Of a DNA stretch of 64,000 nt, positions 45,400-53,909 are shown piece after piece. This stretch comes from Pseudomonas frederiksbergensis (lineage in GTDB: Bacteria > Pseudomonadota > Gammaproteobacteria > Pseudomonadales > Pseudomonadaceae), in the NCBI RefSeq assembly GCF_001952935.1, contig NZ_CP018319.1, forward strand, positions 62,001 to 126,000. Reading direction: 5' to 3'. How positions within the stretch are numbered: position 1 is the stretch's first letter; each line of letters begins with the position of its first letter. The translations under genes and the position numbers were made by a program. The notes beneath the pieces were generated by a model. It saw nothing but the letters and a program-made list of their open reading frames with translations, was not told where the DNA came from and did no database searches.

Positions 45400-46743
45400 T
45401 CAGCCTTCGACCGTCGACGCGAGCGCAAACCCGACGCAGACTTCGAATCCATCCGTTCGACCTGTCGCCGGCGATACCAGCCGTATTTTCGCGTTGACGC
45501 CCTGCACAATGGTTTTGGCAATCGCCAACCCCAACCCTGAACCGCTGGTTTCACTGTTGCCCCGCACAAAGCGCTCGGTAAGGCGCTGCAACACCGGCTC
45601 GGGCACCGGCGGGCCACCATTGACCACACGCAGCAGCGCCTGGTCGGTGAGGCTGACTTCGACCGGTTGATCCGCGGCGCCATACTTGAGCGCGTTCTCG
45701 ATCAGGTTGCGCAACAGGATGGCGAAGGCGTCCGGATCAATCGTCGAGTACACGCTCGTCTGGGTTGGCAGGTGCAACTCGATCCGGTGCCCACTGTTGT
45801 GGTTCCACTCATCGACCACATGGGCCAACAACGGAATGAGGTCCTGGGGCGTTTCGGACAACAGCCCTCCCCCCTCGGCCTTGGCCAACTGCATGAGTTT
45901 TTCCGAGAGCCGCGTCAGTTCGCGCAACGAGGTTTCGATTTTAGCCGCGCGTAACCGCAACGGGCCTTCAGGCGCTTCGTGACGCAAACGCTGGATCTGC
46001 GCCAGGGTCGCGGCCAGCGGCGTACGCAGTTCATGGGCGCTGTTGGCCGTAAAGCTGCGCTCGGCCTCCAAAGCCTTGCGCAAGCGCTCCAGCAGATGAT
46101 TGACCGCCTCGGCCAACGGGGCGATTTCCGCCGGCAGTCGCGCCACGTGGATCGGCGACAGATCACCCACGCCGCGAGCCTCCACGGCACGACGATAGGC
46201 CAATACACTGCGCAAGCTGATGCGCACAAACATCCAGGTGCCAAACAGGCTGATGGGAATCAGCGCCAATAACGGCAACAACAAGGCAAGCAACGCTTCC
46301 CGCGCGGCTTCACGGCGATGTTTCAGAGGTTCGGCGATTTCGATGAACACCGTCTCACGCAGCGCACTGGCGCCGTACAGACGGTATTTTTTAGTGGTTG
46401 AAAAGCCTTCGGCCGTTTGTTTGTTGAAGATCTTCGGGTTGGCGTCGTGGGACTGCATCAGGATCTCACCCTTGGCATCGCGCACCAGATACGTCAGGTA
46501 TTCATTGTGCATTTTCAGGGTGGCGACATGCTGCGTTTCACGGGGGTTTTCCCGGTTGCTGATTTCCAGCACGGCCAGGGGCAGGATGCGCTGCGCGGTC
46601 TCTTCCAGCGCACTGTCGAACGCCTCGTTCAATTCATGTCGCACCACCAGCCAGGCGCCGACGGTCGCCGCCAGCCAAAGTAAGGTCGTGCCCAGCGTCA
46701 ATCCCAGGCCGAGACGTTTTTGCAGGCTTGACGACGGCTTCAT
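45400..46743 (-). CDS. Sensor histidine kinase (QseC/PmrB-like)
   Basis: A 447-residue membrane kinase. Two membrane segments (about 12-32 and 155-178) flank a periplasmic domain, followed by a HAMP region, the H box TANSAHELRTPLAATLAQIQ, the N box LLRNLIENALKYG, and the G box GNSETSGSGLGLAIAKTIV. Its start overlaps the response regulator stop by four bases. It is divergent from the PepSY/DUF2271 flavin operon, which is its probable target; in other bacteria such kinases sense metals, quinones or redox stress. Confidence 0.92.
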   Translation of the reverse strand: MKPSSSLQKRLGLGLTLGTTLLWLAATVGAWLVVRHELNEAFDSALEETAQRILPLAVLEISNRENPRETQHVATLKMHNEYLTYLVRDAKGEILMQSHDANPKIFNKQTAEGFSTTKKYRLYGASALRETVFIEIAEPLKHRREAAREALLALLLPLLALIPISLFGTWMFVRISLRSVLAYRRAVEARGVGDLSPIHVARLPAEIAPLAEAVNHLLERLRKALEAERSFTANSAHELRTPLAATLAQIQRLRHEAPEGPLRLRAAKIETSLRELTRLSEKLMQLAKAEGGGLLSETPQDLIPLLAHVVDEWNHNSGHRIELHLPTQTSVYSTIDPDAFAILLRNLIENALKYGAADQPVEVSLTDQALLRVVNGGPPVPEPVLQRLTERFVRGNSETSGSGLGLAIAKTIVQGVNAKIRLVSPATGRTDGFEVCVGFALASTVEG

Positions 46744-47399
46744 GCGGACATCAACCGATAGCCCATGCCCCGCACGGTTTCAATCAGGTCGCGCCCGAGT
46801 TTTTTACGCAGACGGCTGATATAGACCTCAATGGTATTGCTCTCGATTTCGGCGCCGAAGGCATACAGCCGTTCTTCCAGCTGCGACTTGGACAGCAGCG
46901 CGCTGGGGCGCTGCACAAACGCCTCGAACAGCGCCCATTCCCGCGCCGTGAGGTCCACCGTCGCACCGGCCCGCTGCACCGTACGGGCACTCATGTCGAT
47001 CTGCAAATCACCGAGTTTGATCTGCGGGTTGGGGTTGCCGCTATAACGCCGGGCCACCGCCGCCACACGGGCCGAGAGCTCAAACAGGTCGAACGGCTTG
47101 ACCAGGTAGTCGTCGGCGCCCGCGTTGAGGCCAGCGATACGATCGGAAATCTGATCCTGGGCAGTCAGGATAATCACCGGGGTCACATCCCCTGCCGAGC
47201 GTTGCTGTCGCAAAAAATCCAGCCCACGACCGTCCGGGAGCATCAGGTCCAGCAGGATCAGGTCGTAAGGCGTGGTGCGTACGCTGTTGCGCGCATGGTC
47301 CAGGCGCTGCACCCAATCGACTGCGTGGCCGTCATCGGCGATCTGCTCGCGCACCGCCTCCCCCAACCCGGGTGCGTCCTCGACCAATAAAACCCGCAT
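46740..47399 (-). CDS. OmpR/QseB-type response regulator
   Basis: A 219-residue regulator starting MRVLLVEDAPGLGEAVREQI, with phospho-Asp in LILLDLMLPDGRGLDF, conserved lysine in YLVKPFDLFELSAR, and a winged-helix domain ending LIETVRGMGYRLM. AGGAGGTGCCAG precedes the ATG. It is the first gene of the two-component operon and is separated from the divergent PepSY operon by a 132-base region with nested inverted repeats. Confidence 0.93.
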   Translation of the reverse strand: MRVLLVEDAPGLGEAVREQIADDGHAVDWVQRLDHARNSVRTTPYDLILLDLMLPDGRGLDFLRQQRSAGDVTPVIILTAQDQISDRIAGLNAGADDYLVKPFDLFELSARVAAVARRYSGNPNPQIKLGDLQIDMSARTVQRAGATVDLTAREWALFEAFVQRPSALLSKSQLEERLYAFGAEIESNTIEVYISRLRKKLGRDLIETVRGMGYRLMSA

Positions 47400-47445
47400 C
47401 TGGCACCTCCTGTGATGGTTGTCGTGCAGCACCTTAAACGCCTTA

Positions 47446-47481
47446 CCTGACGTGAATCTGAAGATTCAGCTGGTTGTCAGG
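47446..47481. promoter_or_regulatory. Nested inverted repeats between the two-component and PepSY operons
   Basis: TGAATC-N4-GATTCA (47453-47468) lies inside the wider pair CCTGAC (47446-47451) and GTCAGG (47476-47481). This is a likely binding site of the adjacent response regulator for both divergent promoters. Confidence 0.5.
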
Positions 47482-47531
47482 AATGCACCTTAGGGTATGC
47501 CACAGATGCCGACCTCGGCAGGAGACAGATC

Positions 47532-47855
47532 ATGAAATCAGGTTTTATTGCCAATGCCGCGCTGTTGAGTCTGCTGCTCAGCGGTTACGCCCTGGCCGAT
47601 GACGACTGCAGCGACCCGGTGAGCGACTGGCAACCGCGCGAAACCTTGCGTCAGCAGGTTGAGCGGCAATACGGCTGGAGCGTGCAGCGCATCAAGGTCG
47701 ACGACGGTTGTTACGAGCTCAAGGGCTTGGACCGCAAGGGCAATGCCATCGAAGCCAGCTATTCACCGGCATCGCTGCGCCTGCACACACTCGAGATCCA
47801 TTTCCGGGACGACGGCGATGCCAGGGACTACCTCGGCAGCCCGCTCACCGAATGA
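47532..47855 (+). CDS. Small PepSY domain periplasmic protein
   Basis: A 107-residue protein with a signal peptide (MKSGFIANAALLSLLLSGYALA) and one PepSY-like domain (LRQQVERQYGWSVQRIKVDDGCYELKG, where the cysteines at the start and in DDGCYE may pair). AGGAGACAGATC precedes the ATG. It heads the flavin-redox operon and may be a periplasmic accessory or sensor-interacting protein; small PepSY proteins often occur in metal- or redox-responsive operons. Confidence 0.85.
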   Translation: MKSGFIANAALLSLLLSGYALADDDCSDPVSDWQPRETLRQQVERQYGWSVQRIKVDDGCYELKGLDRKGNAIEASYSPASLRLHTLEIHFRDDGDARDYLGSPLTE

Positions 47856-47947
47856 CACCTCACCTGTCGATGAGTTTTTCCTGCGCTTCAGGTTGCTGTC
47901 AGCAAGCAGGTCCAGGCTCTCGACCTAACGATCAAAAGGACACCGCC

Positions 47948-48418
47948 ATGAAAAAGATCATCGCAGCAACCTGCCTCGTCGGCGCCATTGCCCTGCCGGG
48001 GCTGGCCCAGGCCCGTGAAGTGACCTTGACCACACAGCTCAAGGACTACGGCGGCAATGATGCCTACCTGGCGATCTACGTCACCGACGCCAATGGCCAA
48101 TACCAGAAAACCCTCTGGGTGGCCGGCAAGAAGGCCAAATATTACAAGCACCTGGGCGACTGGGCCCGTGGCAGCGGAATGAACCGGAGCGAGTTTGACG
48201 GGGTCAGCGGCGCCAGTGTCGGCAGTGGGCGCACGCTCAAAGTCAGCGTCGAACTGGCAGACACCCTGATTGATGCGGGGTATCAGATCCGCATCGACAG
48301 CGCCGTCGAGGACAAACGTGACGCCCGCGCCGATGTCAGCGTACCCCTGACGTCCAAGGGTGCAGGCAAGCCAGCGACCGGCAGTACCTACGTCGACTCC
48401 TTTACTTACGATCTGTAG
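47948..48418 (+). CDS. DUF2271 periplasmic protein with an ApbE flavinylation motif
   Basis: A 156-residue secreted protein. The signal peptide is MKKIIAATCLVGAIALPGLA through QA. The mature part is a beta-rich DUF2271 domain (REVTLTTQLKDYGGNDAYLA). Residues 84-90, DGVSGAS, match the Dxx(S/T)GA(T/S) motif at which ApbE attaches FMN; Ser90 would be the linkage site. With the flavoreductase and apbE genes directly downstream, this is probably the flavinylated periplasmic electron carrier of the operon. AAAAGGACACC precedes the ATG. Confidence 0.82.
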   Translation: MKKIIAATCLVGAIALPGLAQAREVTLTTQLKDYGGNDAYLAIYVTDANGQYQKTLWVAGKKAKYYKHLGDWARGSGMNRSEFDGVSGASVGSGRTLKVSVELADTLIDAGYQIRIDSAVEDKRDARADVSVPLTSKGAGKPATGSTYVDSFTYDL

Positions 48419-48443
48419 CACCCGCCATTACTGGAGGCTGAAC

Positions 48444-50624
48444 ATGCTTCGCCAGTTCCATTCCCTACCTGGCCTGATCGCCGCCCTGTTGGTCATGTTG
48501 TTGGCCATCAGCGGCGTGATCCTGTCTGTCGACCCGGCGCTGGAACGCCTGCACAGCACGTCCACTCCTGCCGGACAACTCAACGTCGGCCAACTGGCCG
48601 GGCGCGTTGCCAGCCACTTTCCCGGCGTGGAGCAGATCCAGCGCACAGCGTCCGGCACGGTGATCGTCTACTACAACCAGAACGGCCAGGCCGGGGCGCA
48701 AAAGGTCGACCCACTGACCGGCCAAGGCCTCGCCCCTTACGAGCCCTCCGCGTTCTCACGTTGGGTGAAAGAGCTGCACCGCTCGATGTTCCTTGGTACG
48801 CCGGGCCATGGTGTGTCGGGTGTCGGCGCGCTGTTCATGCTGATGCTGTCGGTGTCCGGTGCGCTATTGCTGGCCCGACGCCTGGGTGGCTGGCGCAACC
48901 TGCTGCGGCCACTGCGCGGCACCTTCAGCCAGCGCTGGCATGCTGAAGTCGGGCGACTGGCATTGCTCGGGCTGCTGCTGTCGGCATTGAGCGGGCTCTA
49001 CATGTCCGCCACCACCTTTGGTTTTATCGCCGACGGCAGTCAGAGTGAGCCCGCCTTCCCCGCCCACGTCAGCGCCGGCCCGGCCTTGCCGGTGGCGAAG
49101 CTGCAAGCCTTGCAGGCCACCGACCTGAACGACCTGCGCGAGCTGGTCTACCCCAGTCCCGGTAACCCGAAAGACGTGTTTTCGCTGCGCACGGCCCAAG
49201 GCGACGGCTACGTAGATCAGGCCAGTGGCGCCTTGTTGTCCTATCAAGCCCATGACTCGATGCACAACCTCTACGAATTGATCTATCAGTTGCACACCGG
49301 CGAAGGCCTCTGGTGGCTGGGCCTGCCGCTTGGGCTCTGCGCCCTCTGCGTGCCGTTGATGAGCGTGACCGGCATCCTGTTGTGGTGGCGCCGCCGCAAG
49401 GCCTGCCCGAACATCCGCCACAACAGCCCTGCCCACTGCGCCGACAGCGTGATTCTGGTGGGCAGTGAAAACAACAGCACCTGGGGCTTTGCCAACACCT
49501 TGCATGAAGCCTTGCACCAAAGCGGCCATCAGGTGCATAGCGCGGCGATGAATGAATGGGGCTGCGATTACCGCAATGCCCAACGGGTGTTCATTCTCAC
49601 CGCGACCCATGGCGACGGCGATGCACCGGCCTCGGCTTCGCAGTTCCTGGCCCGGCTGGGCAAAACCGGCCTCAAGCCCGGCCTGCCCTTTGCCGTGCTG
49701 GGCTTTGGCGACCGCCAGTTTGCGCAGTTCTGTCAGTACGCCCATCAGGTGCAGGACGCAATGTTGCAGGCCGGTGGCTCGCCATTGCTGGAGCTGGAAA
49801 CCATCAACCGCCAATCCTCTCAGGAGTTTGCGCGCTGGGGCCACGCGTTGGGCGAAGTGTTGGGGCAGGACCTGACGCTGGTTCACACCCCGCAGCAGCC
49901 GCGTACCCATCAATTGCAGCTGACAGAGCGGATTGCCTATGGCGAACAGGTGAATGCGCCGACCCACATACTGCGTTTCAAAGCCTGCGGCGAGCTGCCG
50001 GAGTTTCTGGCCGGCGACCTGATCGGGATTCTGCCTCCGGGCAGCCCGATCCCGCGTTTCTACTCGCTGGCCAGCGGTTCGCAGGATGGCGTGCTGGAGA
50101 TCTGTGTGCGTAAACACAACGGCGGCATGTGCTCGGAATTCCTTCATGGCCTGAACATCGGCGCGCAAATCGAAGCCTTTATCCAGCCCAACCCGCAATT
50201 TCGCCCGGCATCGGGCACGCACCCGGTGATCCTGATCGGCGCCGGTACCGGCATCGGTCCCTTGGCCGGTTTTATCCGCAACAACAAGGCCCGACACCCG
50301 ATGCACCTGTATTGGGGCGGGCGCAACCCTGACTCGGATTTCCTCTATGAACCGGAGCTCAACCAATACCTGTCGGACCGACGCCTCACGGCACTGCGCG
50401 CCGCCTTCTCTCAGGTTCAGGACCGCAGCTACGTACAAGACCGGCTGATCGGCGATGCCCTGGCCTTGCGCCGACTGATTGAAAAAGGTGCCCAGGTGCT
50501 GGTGTGCGGCAGCCGCGAAATGGCCAAAGGCGTGATGCAGGCCCTCGATGAAGTGTTGGCACCTCTGAACCTGAGTGTGCTGACGCTCAAGGCACAAGGA
50601 CGCTACCGTGAAGACGTCTACTGA
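48444..50624 (+). CDS. PepSY membrane protein fused to flavodoxin and NADPH-flavin reductase domains
   Basis: A 726-residue fusion. Residues 1-330 form a PepSY-associated membrane domain with four membrane segments (about 8-28, 125-145, 172-190, 300-322) and histidines suited to heme ligation (VKELHRSMFLGTPGHG, YQLHTGEGLWWLG). Residues about 345-480 are flavodoxin-like (FMN). Residues about 490-726 are a CysJ/P450-reductase-type FAD/NADPH module with RFYSLASG and GAGTGIGPLAGFI. It would move electrons from cytosolic NADPH through FAD, FMN and heme across the membrane to the DUF2271 protein. GGAGG precedes the ATG. Confidence 0.87.
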   Translation: MLRQFHSLPGLIAALLVMLLAISGVILSVDPALERLHSTSTPAGQLNVGQLAGRVASHFPGVEQIQRTASGTVIVYYNQNGQAGAQKVDPLTGQGLAPYEPSAFSRWVKELHRSMFLGTPGHGVSGVGALFMLMLSVSGALLLARRLGGWRNLLRPLRGTFSQRWHAEVGRLALLGLLLSALSGLYMSATTFGFIADGSQSEPAFPAHVSAGPALPVAKLQALQATDLNDLRELVYPSPGNPKDVFSLRTAQGDGYVDQASGALLSYQAHDSMHNLYELIYQLHTGEGLWWLGLPLGLCALCVPLMSVTGILLWWRRRKACPNIRHNSPAHCADSVILVGSENNSTWGFANTLHEALHQSGHQVHSAAMNEWGCDYRNAQRVFILTATHGDGDAPASASQFLARLGKTGLKPGLPFAVLGFGDRQFAQFCQYAHQVQDAMLQAGGSPLLELETINRQSSQEFARWGHALGEVLGQDLTLVHTPQQPRTHQLQLTERIAYGEQVNAPTHILRFKACGELPEFLAGDLIGILPPGSPIPRFYSLASGSQDGVLEICVRKHNGGMCSEFLHGLNIGAQIEAFIQPNPQFRPASGTHPVILIGAGTGIGPLAGFIRNNKARHPMHLYWGGRNPDSDFLYEPELNQYLSDRRLTALRAAFSQVQDRSYVQDRLIGDALALRRLIEKGAQVLVCGSREMAKGVMQALDEVLAPLNLSVLTLKAQGRYREDVY

Positions 50625-51578
50625 GTTGCAGCGCTATAGCCTGAACGGCGAAACCATGGGCACCCGCTACACCGCCCTGTTTTATGCCGGGGCCGGGATC
50701 GATACCGACGACGTTGGCTATCGCCTGGCGCACGCCGTGGCCCGGGTGGACCAGCAAATGTCCACCTGGAAACCCGACTCGGACCTCAACCGCCTCAACG
50801 CCGCCCCGAGCAGGAATGGGTGGCCGTGCCCAAGGAACTGGCCACGGTGCTGTCTGCTGCGTTGCGTGTCAGTCAGCAATCCGGCGGCGCCTTCGACATC
50901 GCTGTCGGTGATCTGGTCAACGCCTGGGGGTTCGGCCCCGGGGAGCAGACGGTCACAGAGCAGGCGATTGGCACGATTGCGTCCCACGCCCGGCTGTTGG
51001 CCAGCGCCGCGTTGGTGGTTGACCCGCAACGCAATCAGGTGCGCAAGCGCGTGCCGCTGAACCTTGATTTGAGTGGCATCGCCAAAGGTTTTGGCGTGGA
51101 TGAACTGGCTCGTTGCCTGGAGGGTTTGGGCATCACCCGCTACTTGGTCGGCATCGATGGCGAGATGCGCGCCCGGGGCGTCAAACCTGACGGCCAGTGC
51201 TGGGTCGTGGCCCTGGAAAAGCCCAACCGGGGCGTGCGGGAAGTCATGGGCGTGATGGAACTTGGCGATGCCGCTATCGCGACCTCCGGGGACTATCGAC
51301 ATTGGGTGGACGTGGCCGGTCAGTCCTATGCTCATACCATGAACCCGGCGACCGGCGCGCCGCTGTGCAACCCGCTCGCCGCCGTCACCGTGGTGGCGGC
51401 CTCGTGCATGCTCGCCGATGCCTGGGCCACGGCGCTGATGGTCCTGGGCGAAACCGAGGGCCCGCGTCTGGCTCAGGAGCGCGGGATGGATGCGTTGTTC
51501 GTGCTGCGCGAGGGTGAACAGTTCAAAGAAATATCCATTGTCGGCGGCCAGTTGCAGGCGCAGATTGAAACCCGCTGA
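50608..51578 (+). pseudogene. apbE: apbE, FAD:protein FMN transferase, frameshifted
   Basis: The reading starts at GTG 50608 (TSTELQRYSLNGETMGTRYT, with DQQMSTWKPDSDLNRLNA) and continues in another frame from about 50811 (ELATVLSAALRVSQQSGGAF, DIAVGDLVNAWG, NLDLSGIAKGFGVDELAR, AIATSGDYRHW, SYAHTMNPATG). One base is missing near the CCCC run at 50804-50807. Joined, the protein would be about 323 residues, a normal ApbE length. It has no signal peptide, unlike most lipoprotein ApbEs. The product would attach FMN to the DUF2271 protein. A real mutation, a sequencing error and -1 slippage are all possible. Confidence 0.85.
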
Positions 51579-51647
51579 CGCCGATTGCCGGACCGCTTGG
51601 AACCCGTCCTACTTGAACCGCCCAATGACAGGGAGTCCCGTTAAACA

Positions 51648-52349
51648 ATGAAATTCATGCACAGGCACACCGAGGCACACCGAAGCGATCGTATCGGCTG
51701 GCTCCGCGCCGCTGTCCTGGGCGCCAACGACGGGATTGTCTCTACCGCCAGCCTGCTGATCGGCGTCGCGGCCGCCAACGCCAGCCACGCCACGTTGCTG
51801 GTCACCGGTATGGCGGGGCTGATGGCCGGTGCCATGTCCATGGCCGCTGGCGAGTACATTTCCGTGCACTCCCAGGCCGATACCGAGCGGGCCGATCTGT
51901 CCCGCGAACGGGCAGAACTGGCGAGCGACCCGAAAGCCGAACACATCGAACTCGCCAACATCTACATGCATCGCGGCGTATCACCCGAACTGGCGCATCA
52001 AGTGGCCGATCAATTGATGGCCCATGACGCATTGGGCTCTCACGCCCGGGACGAGTTGGGCATCAGCGCCACCCTCACCGCCAAACCCTTGCAGGCCGCC
52101 CTGGCCTCCGCCGCCAGTTTCGTGGTGGGTGCCGCGTTGCCTCTGGCCGTGACTTTTTTCGCGCCGCAGCACCGCGTCGGGCCCTGGATATCGGTCATGT
52201 CATTGGTGTTTCTTGGGACATTGGGCGCCATTGCCGCCAAGGCAGGCGGGGCCAAGGTTCTGACCGGCGCCTGGCGGGTGACTTTCTGGGGGGCTCTGGC
52301 CATGGGGATTACGGCGCTGGTGGGGCACTTGTTTGGCGCAGTGGTCTAG
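51648..52349 (+). CDS. VIT family transporter (VIT1/CCC1-like)
   Basis: A 233-residue membrane protein with five hydrophobic segments and the CCC1/VIT1 signature: LRAAVLGANDGIVSTASLLIGVAAA, GAMSMAAGEYISVHSQAD, then a cytosolic acidic metal-binding region, and ALASAASFVVGAALPLAVTFF. It probably exports or sequesters Fe2+/Mn2+. It lies 69 bases after apbE on the same strand and may share its operon, which would link the redox system to metal handling. The ribosome site is weak. Confidence 0.88.
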   Translation: MKFMHRHTEAHRSDRIGWLRAAVLGANDGIVSTASLLIGVAAANASHATLLVTGMAGLMAGAMSMAAGEYISVHSQADTERADLSRERAELASDPKAEHIELANIYMHRGVSPELAHQVADQLMAHDALGSHARDELGISATLTAKPLQAALASAASFVVGAALPLAVTFFAPQHRVGPWISVMSLVFLGTLGAIAAKAGGAKVLTGAWRVTFWGALAMGITALVGHLFGAVV

Positions 52350-52377
52350 CGGGGCGTCCTCAAAGGGCGCCGTGCCC

Positions 52378-53736
52378 CTAGACCAACCGCTCGATCTTCT
52401 GATGCTGCCAGACCATCTTGTAATACGCCGTCTGCAACACCAGCATCCCCAGATACGCCACCGGAAACGCCATCCACACCCCTTGCAACCCGAAGTGCCC
52501 GTCCAGCACATACGCCACCGGCAACTGCACCCCGACCACACAAAAAATCGAAATCGCCATCGGCACCATCACCGAGCCGCTGGCGCGCATGATGCCGCCG
52601 ACAATCGCCTGGAAGCCGAACACCAACAGGCTCCACAGCATGATGTGCAACAAATGCTCCGCCTTCGCCCGGGTGGAATCATCCGTGAGGAACAACCCCA
52701 GCAACCAGTGCGACAACAGATAACCCAACACCACCAAACCACCGGTCAGGCACACATTGATCAACAGCCCCGTGCGCAGAATCGGCCCCATCCGCTCAAG
52801 CCGCCCAGCCCCAATCGCCTGAGCCCCGAGAATCGACGCCGTGATCGCAATCGACAGCGCCGGAAACTGCACGTAATTGACGATCTGCGTCACCGCGCCA
52901 TACGCCGCCGTCGCCTGCGAACCGTGCTGATTCACCAGCGCCAGAATCACCAACTCCGACACCGACAACACCACCATCTGCAACCCGGTCGGCAACCCGA
53001 TGCGCAACACCTTGCCGAGAATCACCAGGTCCAGGCGCATCGCCGCAAACATCTCCCGATCGGGCGCCAACGGATGCCCCTTGCGAATCAACCGCCACGC
53101 CAGCCACCCCATCGCCGACAAATTACCCGCCAACCCCGCATACGCCGCACTCTGAATCCCCATCATCGGCAACCCGAACCAACCCCGAATCAACGCCGGC
53201 GTCAGCGCCAACCCGATACACGTCGACACCACCAACGCAATCAGCGGCGACATCGTATCGCTCACCCCACGCAGCAATTGAGTGAACAGCACATACACCA
53301 GCAGCGACGGCATGATCCACATCATCACGTGGGCGTAGGACACCGCGTCGTCAATAACATCAGCCGGCGTGCCCAAGCCTTCCAGGGCAGGCCTTGCGAA
53401 CACACTGCCGAGCACGGCCGCTGTCAGACCGATCATCGCGCCTAACAGCAAAGTTGTGCCGGCGATGGTTTTCACCAAATGCGGCTCACGCGCGCCCCAG
53501 GCTTGGCCGATGAGCACACCCGCACCCGCGCCGAGGCCGATGACCAGGGCGATGAAGAAGAAGACGATGGGGAACATGCCGGACACAGCCGCCAAGGCTT
53601 GGGTGCCGAGCATTTGGCCGATGTAGATGCTGTTGATGGTGCCCGACATGGATTGGAGGAAATTGGAGAGGACCATGGGGGCGAGGAAAAGGAGGTAGGT
53701 TTTCCAGAGGGGGTATTGGGTTGAGGGGGTTTGCAT
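52378..53736 (-). CDS. MATE family efflux transporter
   Basis: A 452-residue membrane protein with twelve hydrophobic segments in two similar halves, as expected for MATE exporters (LLFLAPMVLSNFLQSMSGTI; LRIGLPTGLQMVVLSVSELV). It would export drugs or metabolites using a Na+ or H+ gradient. Start ATG at 53736 gives the normal MATE N-terminus. The frame is open further upstream to 53886 but without family sequence. Confidence 0.9.
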   Translation of the reverse strand: MQTPSTQYPLWKTYLLFLAPMVLSNFLQSMSGTINSIYIGQMLGTQALAAVSGMFPIVFFFIALVIGLGAGAGVLIGQAWGAREPHLVKTIAGTTLLLGAMIGLTAAVLGSVFARPALEGLGTPADVIDDAVSYAHVMMWIMPSLLVYVLFTQLLRGVSDTMSPLIALVVSTCIGLALTPALIRGWFGLPMMGIQSAAYAGLAGNLSAMGWLAWRLIRKGHPLAPDREMFAAMRLDLVILGKVLRIGLPTGLQMVVLSVSELVILALVNQHGSQATAAYGAVTQIVNYVQFPALSIAITASILGAQAIGAGRLERMGPILRTGLLINVCLTGGLVVLGYLLSHWLLGLFLTDDSTRAKAEHLLHIMLWSLLVFGFQAIVGGIMRASGSVMVPMAISIFCVVGVQLPVAYVLDGHFGLQGVWMAFPVAYLGMLVLQTAYYKMVWQHQKIERLV

Positions 53737-53843
53737 TGAGGGTCCGTCTCGGGTGCGATCGCAGTTTGCAAATTCTACGCTAGAGGACTGGGCACCACTC
53801 GATTCGATTTCGCAGATTTGAATAGCGTGAGTAATGTCTGGTT

Positions 53844-53855
53844 TCGGCCAAAAGC
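53844..53855. repeat. Dispersed TCGGCCAAAAGC element (left of island)
   Basis: The core TCGGCCAAAAGC is shared with 58542-58553 (inverted) and 63062-63073, all intergenic. The left and right copies flank the low-GC island. Confidence 0.5.
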
Positions 53856-53909
53856 AGCCGTTCATGGTTACCGCTCCCACCCGCAAACAGTAGACGCGGG
53901 AGGCAAGCG

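Noticed and set aside
48864..50597. 577-codon frame antisense to the PepSY-flavoreductase
   Set aside because: No family motifs and biased composition; the plus-strand protein is clearly real.
50796..50825. Programmed -1 frameshift in apbE as the leading explanation
   Set aside because: The C-run is short and lacks a standard X-XXY-YYZ heptamer with a downstream structure; simple mutation or sequencing error is more likely.
52333..53445. 370-codon frame antisense to the MATE gene
   Set aside because: Almost entirely Arg/His/Gln/Pro, a shadow of the leucine/glycine-rich membrane protein.
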